Assembly (NCBI GenBank): GCA_030654635.1
Contig: JAURXE010000697.1
Coordinates: 1 to 6,309 of the forward strand
Source: Pseudomonas sp.
GTDB taxonomy: Bacteria; Pseudomonadota; Gammaproteobacteria; Pseudomonadales; Pseudomonadaceae
Direction: 5' to 3'
Length of the DNA: 6,309 bases
A model generated the notes under the pieces. The model saw only the letters and a list, made by a program, of their open reading frames with translations, did not search any database and was not told the origin of the DNA. A program made the position numbers and the translations under genes. This document shows, piece by piece, positions 1-5,955 of the stretch; within the stretch, counting starts at the first letter, position 1; each line of letters starts with the position of its first letter.

Positions 1-360
1 AGCCTGCCCAGCGGCCATAGTTCTGCGGCCTTTGCTTTTTGCCTGGTGCTTGGGGTGCTGGCCGGCCGCGGTCAACCGCCACGCTGGCGCCTGACCTGGC
101 TGCTGCTGGCCAGTCTGCCGGCCAGCGCCATCGCCCTGTCGCGGGTCTATCTGGGGGTGCATTGGCCGACTGATATTCTGGCCGGCGCCTTGCTCGCCAG
201 CAGCCTGTGCGCTGCCTGCCTGAGCCTGAGCGAACGCCGTGAGCATCTGCCGGAAATAGCCGCACCCATCTGGTGGTTGATAATCCCGGCCTGCCTGGCG
301 CTGTTTATCGGCTTTGCCAGCACCGCGCTGCCGACGGCATTGCTGCACTATCGCTATTAA
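1..360 (+). CDS. PAP2-superfamily phosphatase, C-terminal fragment (5' end outside window)
   Basis: The reading frame is open from base 1 to a TAA at 358-360, so 119 C-terminal residues are visible and the true start lies upstream. Two of the three PAP2 signature motifs are present: PSGH at visible residues 3-6, and SRVYLGVHWPTD at 47-58 with the expected Arg48, catalytic-type His54 and Asp58. The hydrophobic stretches between and after the motifs (about 33-46 and 93-110) fit an integral inner-membrane enzyme. By family, PAP2 proteins remove phosphate from lipid phosphates such as phosphatidate or undecaprenyl pyrophosphate; which one this protein uses cannot be told. In pseudomonads such a domain can be the C-terminal half of a DedA-PAP2 fusion, but the N-terminal part is not visible, so this remains a possibility only. 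It is convergent with the LON-domain gene, 135 bp away. Confidence 0.9.
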   Translation, partial: SLPSGHSSAAFAFCLVLGVLAGRGQPPRWRLTWLLLASLPASAIALSRVYLGVHWPTDILAGALLASSLCAACLSLSERREHLPEIAAPIWWLIIPACLALFIGFASTALPTALLHYRY

Positions 361-393
361 TAAGGTTTATTGATCCCACCTTACGGTAGCAAA

Positions 394-468
394 CGTAGGC
401 TGGACTCAGGAGCGCAGCGAACAGCCCACCACCCCGTGCCGTACTGCCTGCGGCGAGTACAACCTACG
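394..468. repeat. Degenerate palindromic intergenic element (75 bp)
   Basis: The outer 14 bases at each end (394-407, CGTAGGCTGGACTC; 455-468, GAGTACAACCTACG) are inverted copies matching at 12 of 14 positions. The middle contains AGCGCAGCGAA and CAGCCCACC. CGTAGG...CCTACG ends with AGCGCAGCGAA and CCCACC-type cores are typical of the palindromic repeats scattered between genes in Pseudomonas chromosomes (recalled, not searched). It lies between two convergent genes and could help end both transcripts. There is no T-run, so a classical terminator is not supported. Confidence 0.55.
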
Positions 469-494
469 CACTATCGCCACCTGTCGCGGCCAAA

Positions 495-571
495 CCTAGG
501 CGAGCATTTCGCCTTGCAGTTGATCCAACCAGCGCTGGATCAACTGCAAGCAGGCCGCCGGTTCGCCTAGG
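495..571. repeat. Nested inverted repeat across the 3' end of the LON-domain gene
   Basis: An inner perfect 15-bp inverted repeat (CTTGCAGTTGATCCA at 513-527; TGGATCAACTGCAAG at 536-550) has an 8-base loop at 528-535. It is flanked by an outer pair (495-503 CCTAGGCGA; 563-571 TCGCCTAGG), perfect over 9 bp and extending to 11 with one mismatch. The stop codon of the minus-strand LON gene (498-496) lies in the outer arm, and the rest is its last 24 codons. Neither side is followed by a T-run. Possible roles are a 3' mRNA-stabilising hairpin or a transcription barrier between convergent genes. Confidence 0.75.
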
Positions 572-1086
572 GCGAGCAACTCGAGCTTTTGCGCCAGATT
601 GAACGGCAGCAAGTAAGCCAGTTGATTGGCCAACGCCAGCTGGTCCGCCACCTCGCCATCCAAGCCCATGGCGGCGATTCGTGGATGCTCGGCCAGCGCC
701 AATAACAGCGCCAGCAAATCGGCATGTTGCTCGGCCAGCGGCAACTCATCCGGCGAACTTAACCAGGCCACAGTGGCCAGGCTCAGTTGATCGGCCTGAA
801 CCTGAGTCTGCTCGACGCGAAAACGCCGAGCCCCGACCACCCGAATCCCCAGCAAACCATTGGGCAACTGTTGCCAATCGACAATTCGCGCCTCGCAGCC
901 GATCTCGGCGCAGCGGCCGGGGGCGACCCCAACTTCCTCGCCATCCACAATGCCCACCACGCCAAAGCCGGTGCCTTGCTTGAGGCAGCGACTGAGCATG
1001 TCTAGATAACGCGGCTCGAAAATCTGCAAGTCCAGCGGGCAACCCGGGAACAGCACTGTATCGAGGGGAAACAACGGCAATTGCAT
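496..1086 (-). CDS. Stand-alone LON substrate-binding (N-terminal) domain protein
   Basis: This 196-residue protein begins with the LON-domain signature: FPLDTVLFPGCPLDLQIFEP at residues 6-25, followed by RYLDML, and a later strand region around GLLGIRVVGARRFRV. The whole protein corresponds to the substrate-binding N-terminal domain of Lon proteases. The AAA+ ATPase and Ser-Lys protease domains are absent, so it is not itself a protease. Small proteins of this type are widespread in proteobacteria and their role is poorly defined; binding of unfolded peptides is a reasonable guess. It starts at an ATG 12 bp after the lrgB stop, with only a weak GGG ribosome-binding element, suggesting translation coupled to lrgB. 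The C-terminal helix (CLQLIQRWLDQLQ) is encoded by the 15-bp inverted repeat described separately. Cytoplasmic; no signal peptide. Confidence 0.88.
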   Translation of the reverse strand: MQLPLFPLDTVLFPGCPLDLQIFEPRYLDMLSRCLKQGTGFGVVGIVDGEEVGVAPGRCAEIGCEARIVDWQQLPNGLLGIRVVGARRFRVEQTQVQADQLSLATVAWLSSPDELPLAEQHADLLALLLALAEHPRIAAMGLDGEVADQLALANQLAYLLPFNLAQKLELLALGEPAACLQLIQRWLDQLQGEMLA

Positions 1087-1098
1087 AGGACGACCCGT

Positions 1099-1800
1099 TT
1101 AACTCAGCAAAGACACCATCAAGGGCAAGAATACCGCCGTCGCCATACCCATCAAACTCATGGCCAGGGCGGCAAAGGCACCACTTTCTTCATTCTCTTG
1201 CAGCGCCCGCGCGGTGCCCACGGCATGCGCCGTCAAGCCCAGCGCCATGCCCACCGCCGCCGGATGGCGTACCCCAATCAGGCGCAACAATTCGGGGCCG
1301 CACATGGCGCCGAGCACCCCGGTGATCAGTACAAAAACCGCCGCCAGCGCCGCCACACCGCCAATCTGCTCAGCCACCAGCATGGCAATCGGAGAGGTTA
1401 CCGACTTCGGCGCGATGGTCATCAAGATCATCTGTTCGGCGCCAAACAGCCACGCCAGTAACACGCCCAACAGCGTGGCCAACACCCCGCCGATCAGCAA
1501 CGTCAGTACGGTTGGCCAGAACAACTGGCGGATGCGGCGTAAATTCACATACAGCGGCACCGCCAACGCCACGGTGGCCGGGCCCAGCAACACAATCAGC
1601 AATTGCGCACTTTGTTTGTATTCGGCATAGCTCAGCCCACAGGCCAGCAACACACCGATCACCGCCAGCATCGACAACAACACCGGCTGCAAGAAGACCC
1701 AGCGGGTTTTCTCATAAGCCGCCAGGGCCAGCTGATAGGCGGCCAAGGTAATGCCAACGCCAAACAACGGGTGATGAATCACCGCCTGCCAGGCGGCCAT
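1099..1800 (-). CDS. lrgB: LrgB/CidB-family inner-membrane protein
   Basis: The protein is 233 residues and strongly hydrophobic, with multiple membrane spans. It carries LrgB-family hallmarks: LLGPATVALAVPLY in the first third, APKSVTSPIAMLVAEQIGG in the middle, and HAVGTARALQENEESGAFA near the C-terminus. LrgB works with the small partner LrgA. The pair was described as modulators of murein hydrolase activity and lysis in Staphylococcus, and related pairs (Bacillus PftAB, the plant fusion PLGG1) move pyruvate or glycolate/glycerate, so a carboxylate transport role is equally possible. A GTG at 1803 is directly followed by an ATG at 1800. GGTGAG (1811-1806) is five bases from the ATG but only two from the GTG, so the ATG is preferred. 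The ATG shares its A with the lrgA stop (TGATG), implying translational coupling. Confidence 0.93.
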   Translation of the reverse strand: MAAWQAVIHHPLFGVGITLAAYQLALAAYEKTRWVFLQPVLLSMLAVIGVLLACGLSYAEYKQSAQLLIVLLGPATVALAVPLYVNLRRIRQLFWPTVLTLLIGGVLATLLGVLLAWLFGAEQMILMTIAPKSVTSPIAMLVAEQIGGVAALAAVFVLITGVLGAMCGPELLRLIGVRHPAAVGMALGLTAHAVGTARALQENEESGAFAALAMSLMGMATAVFLPLMVSLLS

Positions 1801-2162
1801 CACGACTCACCGCCGCTGCGCGCCTGGCGCTCGATGAGTTTTTGCATCAACCAGCCAGCGAAAGCCAGCGACAGCAACAACGACAGGCTCAAGGCCCCGG
1901 CAATCGCCCAAAAGTCCGCCGCAAGCACCCGCAGATACACCATCACCCCGACTGCGGCCGGCACCAGCAGCAACGGCAGGTAACGCAGCAACCCCGTGGC
2001 GGCCACACTCAAGGGTTCGCCCACCTCGCCGCGCAGCAACAAAAAACCAAACAGCAACAGCATGCCGATGATCGGCCCCGGCAACATCGGTAACCACAAC
2101 ACATTGATTGCGGTGCCGCAGAGTTGAAACAGCACCAGCCAAGTCAGGCCACGTAACAGCAT
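1800..2162 (-). CDS. lrgA: LrgA/CidA-family holin-like membrane protein
   Basis: The protein is 120 residues with about four hydrophobic segments. It has the family hallmark LPGPIIGMLLLFGFLLLRGE after FQLCGTAINVLW, and a basic tail. LrgA/CidA proteins are small holin-like inner-membrane proteins that act with LrgB. An in-frame GTG at 2183 would add seven residues. The ATG at 2162 is chosen because GGGAG (2173-2169) is six bases upstream and because a TATAAT box at 2195-2190 would place transcript initiation near 2183, on that GTG. This is the first gene of the lrgA-lrgB-LON operon; its stop overlaps the lrgB start. It differs in context from classical lrgAB loci because no LytSR-type or LysR-type regulator is adjacent within the window. 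Confidence 0.92.
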   Translation of the reverse strand: MLLRGLTWLVLFQLCGTAINVLWLPMLPGPIIGMLLLFGFLLLRGEVGEPLSVAATGLLRYLPLLLVPAAVGVMVYLRVLAADFWAIAGALSLSLLLSLAFAGWLMQKLIERQARSGGES

Positions 2163-2168
2163 GAGAGT

Positions 2169-2173
2169 CTCCC
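2169..2173 (-). promoter_or_regulatory. Ribosome-binding site that sets the lrgA start
   Basis: GGGAG on the minus strand lies six bases before the ATG at 2162. The alternative upstream GTG at 2183 has no comparable element at a useful distance. Confidence 0.7.
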
Positions 2174-2189
2174 AGAAGATCACGCCGTC

Positions 2190-2195
2190 ATTATA
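2190..2195 (-). promoter_or_regulatory. Candidate -10 box (TATAAT) of the lrgA-lrgB-LON operon
   Basis: Read on the minus strand, the hexamer is exactly TATAAT, in the context GCTTATAATGAC. Initiation about seven bases downstream falls near 2183, giving a leader of about 21 bases to the ATG at 2162 that includes the GGGAG ribosome-binding site. No good TTGACA-like -35 is found at 16-18 bases spacing, so an activator may be needed or the call may be wrong. Confidence 0.55.
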
Positions 2196-2262
2196 AGCAC
2201 AGCGACATATCAGCTATAACTTACGTCTGGCGGCCGCGTTTGTGGCTTGACCAAGGCCGCGC

Positions 2263-2276
2263 TAGATGTTGATCTA
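2263..2276. promoter_or_regulatory. Inverted repeat TAGAT-N4-ATCTA in divergent intergenic region, possible operator
   Basis: Two perfect 5-bp arms are separated by GTTG, about 58 bases before the hydratase ATG and upstream of the lrgA promoter. GGCC flanks on both sides (2255-2258, 2278-2281) extend the symmetry loosely. A TTGACC at 2247-2252 could be a -35 element for the hydratase gene, but no convincing -10 follows. The arms are short enough to arise by chance. Confidence 0.25.
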
Positions 2277-2333
2277 AGGCCCTGGAGCAACACCCGCTAA
2301 AAACAACAACACCCGCGACTTTAAGGATAATTT

Positions 2334-2789
2334 ATGGCCCTCGTACCCGTAGCAGAACTCAAGGATTATATCGGCAAGGAACTTGGCCACTCTGAATGGT
2401 TGAACATCGACCAAGAGCGGATCAACCAGTTTGCTGAATGCACCGGCGATCACCAGTTCATTCACGTCGATCCAGAAAAAGCCAAACTGACCCCCTTTGG
2501 CGGCACCATAGCCCACGGCTTCTTGTCGCTGTCGCTCGCGCCCAAGCTGATGGAAGGCATCATGCTGATGCCCAAAGGCTTGAAGATGGCGGTCAACTAC
2601 GGCCTGGACAGCGTGCGCTTTATTCAACCGGTCAAAGTGAACTCCAACGTGCGCCTGGTACTGACCCTGGTCGAGGTCACCGAGAAAAACCCTGGCCAAT
2701 GGCTGCTCAAAGCCAAGGCCGTGCTAGAGATCGAAGGCTCAGCTAAACCGGCCTATATTGCTGAGATGCTGACCCTCTGCTTTGTGTAA
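2334..2789 (+). CDS. MaoC-like dehydratase/(R)-enoyl-CoA hydratase-type hotdog protein
   Basis: This 151-residue protein is the usual size for a single-hotdog MaoC-like hydratase. The hydratase-2 motif spans about residues 33-65, with FAECTGDHQFIHVDPEKA followed by FGGTIAHGFLSLSL; Asp39 and His44 correspond to the catalytic Asp/His pair. It has DHQFIH instead of the DxNPIH typical of PhaJ enzymes, placing it nearer the NodN-like branch. Family members add water reversibly to trans-2-enoyl-CoA to give (R)-3-hydroxyacyl-CoA; the actual substrate here is unknown. The ATG at 2334 has AAGGA (2323-2327) six bases upstream. It is divergent from lrgA and followed by a strong hairpin terminator, so it is probably monocistronic. 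Cytoplasmic; no signal sequence. Confidence 0.9.
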   Translation: MALVPVAELKDYIGKELGHSEWLNIDQERINQFAECTGDHQFIHVDPEKAKLTPFGGTIAHGFLSLSLAPKLMEGIMLMPKGLKMAVNYGLDSVRFIQPVKVNSNVRLVLTLVEVTEKNPGQWLLKAKAVLEIEGSAKPAYIAEMLTLCFV

Positions 2790-2803
2790 ATAACTGCACA
2801 TAA

Positions 2804-2830
2804 AAACGGGGCGCCATGAGCGCCCCGTTT
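2804..2830 (+). terminator. Intrinsic terminator after the MaoC-like gene
   Basis: A perfect 11-bp inverted repeat (AAACGGGGCGC at 2804-2814; GCGCCCCGTTT at 2820-2830) has a 5-base loop CATGA. It begins 14 bases after the stop codon. The stem is GC-rich with A-rich upstream and T-rich downstream ends, as expected for rho-independent termination, although the T-run is short. Confidence 0.88.
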
Positions 2831-2916
2831 GCGTTTAGAGCACCAACAACAGCGCACTCGCGCTCAATACTTTGCGCCATACTGCAACTATTGCTGGTTC
2901 GACCGGGATGTCTTTG

Positions 2917-4638
2917 ATGCGCTATTTGCTTGCCCCCTTATGCCTTGCTTTGCTGCTAGCCGCTTGCGGCCAGGGCGAACCCTTGACCCCGCCTAACGCC
3001 ACCCTGCCGGATGGCGGGCGCTATCGCGGCGAGGTCATCAATGGCCTGCTACAAGGGCCGGGGCGGCTGGATTACAGCAACGGCAGCTGGTACGCCGGGC
3101 AGTTCAAAGATGGCCAGGCGCACGGCGCCGGCGAATGGCAAGGGGCCCATGGCGAGCATTATCTGGGCGAATTCAGCCTGGGCGAGTTCGACGGCCAAGG
3201 CAGCCTCAGCCGCAAAGACGGCAGCCAGTATCAAGGCCACTTCAAGCAGGGCCAGATGGACGGCGAAGGCCATCTACAGCAAGGCAAAATGAGCTATCGC
3301 GGGGCCTTTAAAAACGATCAATTCCACGGACTGGGCAACCTTGAGCTGGCCGACGGCAGCAGCTACAACGGCCAGTTCGAGCGCGGCGAACCCCAGGGCC
3401 AAGGGGTGCGCAAAGATGCCGAAGGCAATTTATTCAGCGGCACCTTCAAGCACGGCCAACTTGAGGGCGAGGGCAGCTATCTGGGCGCTGATGGCGAACA
3501 GTACCTGGGCGGTTTTAAACGCGACAACTTTGACGGCAAAGGCCGCTATACCAGCAGCGATGGCGATGTCTGGCTCGGCCAATTCAAACGTGGCGCGCTG
3601 ACCGGTGCCGGCGAGTTCATTGGCAGCGACGGCCGCCATTACCAAGGCCAACTGCGTCACTGGCGCTTTAACGGCAAGGGCCAGCTGCAGCTGGCGGACG
3701 GCAGCCGATTCGTCGGTGAGTTTGCCGACGATGACTACCACGGCCAAGGCCAGCTCACCCTGGCCGATGGCAGCGTTTCTGGCGGCCAATGGCAACATGG
3801 TCGACGGATCCGCGATGAGCGGGCGCAACACCTTGGCGACCCGCTGGAACTCGGTTTGCTAGCCCAAGGACAGCTGCTGGAAAGCGCCTTGGCAGCCGTC
3901 CCACCGTCCACCCCGGCAATCGAACTGTACAGCCTCACGCTGGCCGGCGACGGCTCGCAAAGCGTGTTCCTGCGCGAGGCCGACTACGCCAACCAACTTT
4001 TCAGTGAGCGCTTCGCCGCCCACGGCCAGATCAGTTTGACCAACCACCGCGACCACCTGACCGACCGGCCACTGGCCACCCGCGAAAATCTGCGCCGCGC
4101 CGTGCAAATCCTTAGCGAACGCAGCGGGCCGGAAGACCTGGTGTTTATCTACCTGACCAGTCATGGCTCGCGCGACCATCAGCTGTCACTCCAGCAGCCC
4201 CGCCTAGAGCTCGAAAGCCTGCCGGCCAGCGAGCTGGCCGAACTGCTCAAACCGCTTAAAAAGCGCAACAAGGTGGTGGTGATTGCCGCCTGTTATGCCG
4301 GCGGCTTTATCCCGCCCCTGCAAGACGAAAAAACCCTAGTGATCGCGGCGGCCCGCGCCGACCGTGTGTCCTTTGGCTGCTCGGACGAAGCCGACTTCAC
4401 CTACTTTGGCCGCGCCCTGTTGAGCGAGGCGCTGTCCGAAACCGACGACCTGCAGCGCGCCTTCGAGCTAACCAAGACCAAGGTCGCCGAACGGGAAAAA
4501 ACCGGCGATTTCCAAGCCTCTGAGCCGCAGATGTGGGCCCCCAAAGGTGTGCTAAGCCAGTGGCGTAAATTACGTCAAAACCAAGCCGAACAAGCCCTTA
4601 GCGCGATCAACCTTGAGCACAAAAAAACCAGCCCCTGA
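2917..4638 (+). CDS. Lipoprotein with 11 MORN repeats and a C-terminal C13 (legumain-type, caspase-fold) peptidase domain
   Basis: From the ATG at 2917 the product is 573 residues. Residues 1-17 form a lipoprotein signal ending LLLAAC, with lipidated Cys17 followed by Gly, predicting outer-membrane targeting. Residues 36-287 are 11 consecutive MORN repeats (Y-x-G-x-F...G-x-G pattern), with a partial twelfth to about 297. After a linker, residues about 340-540 match the C13 peptidase family: His416 in YLTSHGS and Cys459 in [12 protein letters not shown] form the expected dyad, each after a hydrophobic strand as in caspase-fold proteases. Legumain relatives cleave after Asn/Asp; the specificity here is unknown. 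In-frame TTG (2872) and ATG (2908) starts exist, but GGGA at 2905-2908 is eight bases from the ATG at 2917, and this start gives the cleanest signal peptide. It is the first gene of a likely operon with the SDR and methyltransferase genes. Confidence 0.9.
   Translation: MRYLLAPLCLALLLAACGQGEPLTPPNATLPDGGRYRGEVINGLLQGPGRLDYSNGSWYAGQFKDGQAHGAGEWQGAHGEHYLGEFSLGEFDGQGSLSRKDGSQYQGHFKQGQMDGEGHLQQGKMSYRGAFKNDQFHGLGNLELADGSSYNGQFERGEPQGQGVRKDAEGNLFSGTFKHGQLEGEGSYLGADGEQYLGGFKRDNFDGKGRYTSSDGDVWLGQFKRGALTGAGEFIGSDGRHYQGQLRHWRFNGKGQLQLADGSRFVGEFADDDYHGQGQLTLADGSVSGGQWQHGRRIRDERAQHLGDPLELGLLAQGQLLESALAAVPPSTPAIELYSLTLAGDGSQSVFLREADYANQLFSERFAAHGQISLTNHRDHLTDRPLATRENLRRAVQILSERSGPEDLVFIYLTSHGSRDHQLSLQQPRLELESLPASELAELLKPLKKRNKVVVIAACYAGGFIPPLQDEKTLVIAAARADRVSFGCSDEADFTYFGRALLSEALSETDDLQRAFELTKTKVAEREKTGDFQASEPQMWAPKGVLSQWRKLRQNQAEQALSAINLEHKKTSP
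3022..3777 (+). repeat. Tandem MORN-repeat coding array (11 units of about 69 bp)
   Basis: Eleven units of 23 codons (the fourth is 22) encode residues 36-287 of the lipoprotein. Each unit starts Tyr/Phe/Trp-x-Gly and has a Gly-x-Gly near the middle and Asp/Asn/Glu-Gly near the end. Phrases such as CTGGC(G/C)GA(C/T)GGCAGC recur at the DNA level in units 5, 10 and 11, suggesting growth by internal duplication. The units are too diverged to be a recent microsatellite-like expansion. Confidence 0.88.
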
Positions 4639-4664
4639 ACTGGTCGTTACCCGGAGCACTGCCT

Positions 4665-5306
4665 ATGTACCTCACACCGCAACGTATTTTACTCGCTGGC
4701 GCCAGCGGCCTGACCGGCGAGCACCTGCTTGATCGGCTGCTCAATGAGCCCACCGTGGCACATGTCTTGGCGCCCTCGCGGCGAGCACTGGCTGGCCACC
4801 CGCACCTGGCCAACCCGGTCGGCGAACTGTCCACGTTATTGCCACAACTGACCGGCAACTTCGATACCGCCTTCTGCTGCCTGGGCACCACCCTCAAGCA
4901 AGCCGGCTCGCAAGCGGCCTTTCGCGCCGTCGACCACGACCTGGTGCTGGCCTTCGCCGAACGCGCGCGCGCCCTCGGTGCCCGGCATTTCCTGGTAGTC
5001 AGCGCCCTCGGCGCCGACGCCCAATCCGGGGTGTTTTACAACCGCATCAAAGGGGAAATGGAAGCCGCCTTGCGCGCACAAAACTGGCCGCAGCTGACCA
5101 TCGCCCGGCCTTCGCTGCTGCTCGGCCCACGCCGCGAATTTCGCCTGGGCGAGCGCTTGATCGCGCCCCTGGCCCGCTGGATTCCCGGTAAATACCGTGG
5201 CATTCAGGCCTGCACCCTGGCCCGCGCGCTATGGCGCCTGGCGCTGGAGGAGCAAGACGGCACGCGGATTATCGAATCGGCGCAACTACGCCATCTGGGT
5301 CGCTGA
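4665..5306 (+). CDS. Atypical SDR / NAD(P)-binding oxidoreductase, TIP30-like
   Basis: The product is 213 residues. A Rossmann motif GASGLTG at residues 12-18 follows a first beta strand (RILLA). A Ser-Tyr-Lys set is visible: Ser113 in VVSALGAD, Tyr125 and Lys129 in YNRIKGEME. The phrases SALGAD and YNRIKGE resemble the human CC3/TIP30 (HTATIP2) subgroup of atypical short-chain dehydrogenases (recalled similarity). Such proteins bind NADPH; the substrate is unknown. RPSLLLGPR at about residues 148-156 is the usual post-active-site loop of NAD-epimerase-like folds. GGAG (4653-4656) is eight bases before the ATG, which lies 26 bp after the peptidase stop and 12 bp before the methyltransferase. 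Cytoplasmic. Confidence 0.88.
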   Translation: MYLTPQRILLAGASGLTGEHLLDRLLNEPTVAHVLAPSRRALAGHPHLANPVGELSTLLPQLTGNFDTAFCCLGTTLKQAGSQAAFRAVDHDLVLAFAERARALGARHFLVVSALGADAQSGVFYNRIKGEMEAALRAQNWPQLTIARPSLLLGPRREFRLGERLIAPLARWIPGKYRGIQACTLARALWRLALEEQDGTRIIESAQLRHLGR

Positions 5307-5318
5307 GGACAGTTACTT

Positions 5319-5930
5319 ATGGGCTTTTACGACCGCCACCTGCTGCCACACCTGATTGATTTTGCCTGCGGCATGGGCGCCGTGATGAAAACCCGGGCGC
5401 AAGTGGTGCCCATGGCCTGCGGTCGCGTGCTGGAGATCGGTATCGGCAGTGGGCTGAACCTGAGCTTTTATGACCCGGATAAAGTCAGCGCCATAGTCGG
5501 TGTCGACCCCTGCGCCGCGATGCAAAAGCTGGCACAGCAACGCGCCACACAGATCAGCATTCCGGTCGAGATGATCGCCCTGGAGCTGGGGCAGATCCAG
5601 GCGGCAGACGCCAGTTTCGACAGCATCGTTTGCACCTTCACCCTCTGCACCATCCCCGATGCCCTGACGGCCTTGCAGGAGATGCGGCGGGTGCTCAAAC
5701 CCGGCGGCAAGCTACTGTTCAGCGAACACGGGCTGGCCCCCGATCTGCCGGTGGTGCGCTGGCAAAACCGCCTGACACCGATATGGAAACCGCTGGCCGG
5801 CGGCTGTCATTTAAACCGCGACATCCCGGCACTGATTTGCGCCGGCGGCTTTCAGATCGAGCAACTCGACAGCCGCTACCTCAAAGGCCCAAGGCCGATG
5901 ACCTGGGTATCGTGGGGCTGGGCTACCTAA
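5319..5930 (+). CDS. Class I SAM-dependent methyltransferase, METTL7-like
   Basis: The product is 203 residues. SAM-binding motif I is VLEIGIGSGLN (37-47) and the acidic residue after strand 2 is Asp63 in IVGVDP. Motif IV-like VCTFTLCTIPD is at 104-114, and RRVLKPGGKLLFSEHG is at 123-138. The C-terminal part (Trp148, Gln149, Pro154, Trp156, then GGCHLNR at 161-167) resembles the conserved tail of METTL7A/B thiol methyltransferases, from memory. The protein lacks their N-terminal membrane anchor. The general fold is certain; the substrate (thiol, lipid or quinone) is not. The start ATG is 12 bp after the SDR stop, with GAGGA (5305-5309) overlapping that stop, so it is cotranscribed and probably translationally coupled. 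Confidence 0.9.
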   Translation: MGFYDRHLLPHLIDFACGMGAVMKTRAQVVPMACGRVLEIGIGSGLNLSFYDPDKVSAIVGVDPCAAMQKLAQQRATQISIPVEMIALELGQIQAADASFDSIVCTFTLCTIPDALTALQEMRRVLKPGGKLLFSEHGLAPDLPVVRWQNRLTPIWKPLAGGCHLNRDIPALICAGGFQIEQLDSRYLKGPRPMTWVSWGWAT

Positions 5931-5955
5931 CTGCGGCGGCAAGCGGCAAGCGAGC

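Noticed and set aside
681..1042. Several open frames of 60-100 codons on both strands inside the LON gene
   Set aside because: Composition is low-complexity Arg/Pro/Ala, with no recognisable domain; they are shadows of the GC-rich LON coding frame.
1081..1983. Long plus-strand open frames (up to 156 codons) opposite lrgB and lrgA
   Set aside because: The minus-strand frames encode unmistakable LrgB and LrgA proteins; the opposite frames give His/Gln/Arg-rich products without family features.
2274..2699. A 141-codon minus-strand open frame opposite the MaoC-like gene
   Set aside because: The plus strand encodes a complete hydratase with catalytic motif, ribosome-binding site and terminator; the antisense frame shows no domain or start signal.
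2851..2883. Possible promoter and small hairpin (AGCGC-ACTC-GCGCT) upstream of the MORN/C13 gene
   Set aside because: CATACT at 2878-2883 is a weak -10 with no -35 at a proper distance, and the 5-bp hairpin is within chance expectation. The promoter of this operon must lie near here after the terminator, but I cannot place it.
3011..3938. Multiple Ala-rich open frames on both strands within the MORN region
   Set aside because: They arise because the 69-bp periodic coding repeat has few stop codons in other frames; their products are low-complexity.
4836..5081. Minus-strand frame with Gly/Ala-rich product within the SDR gene
   Set aside because: It is antisense to a well-supported SDR and has no family features.
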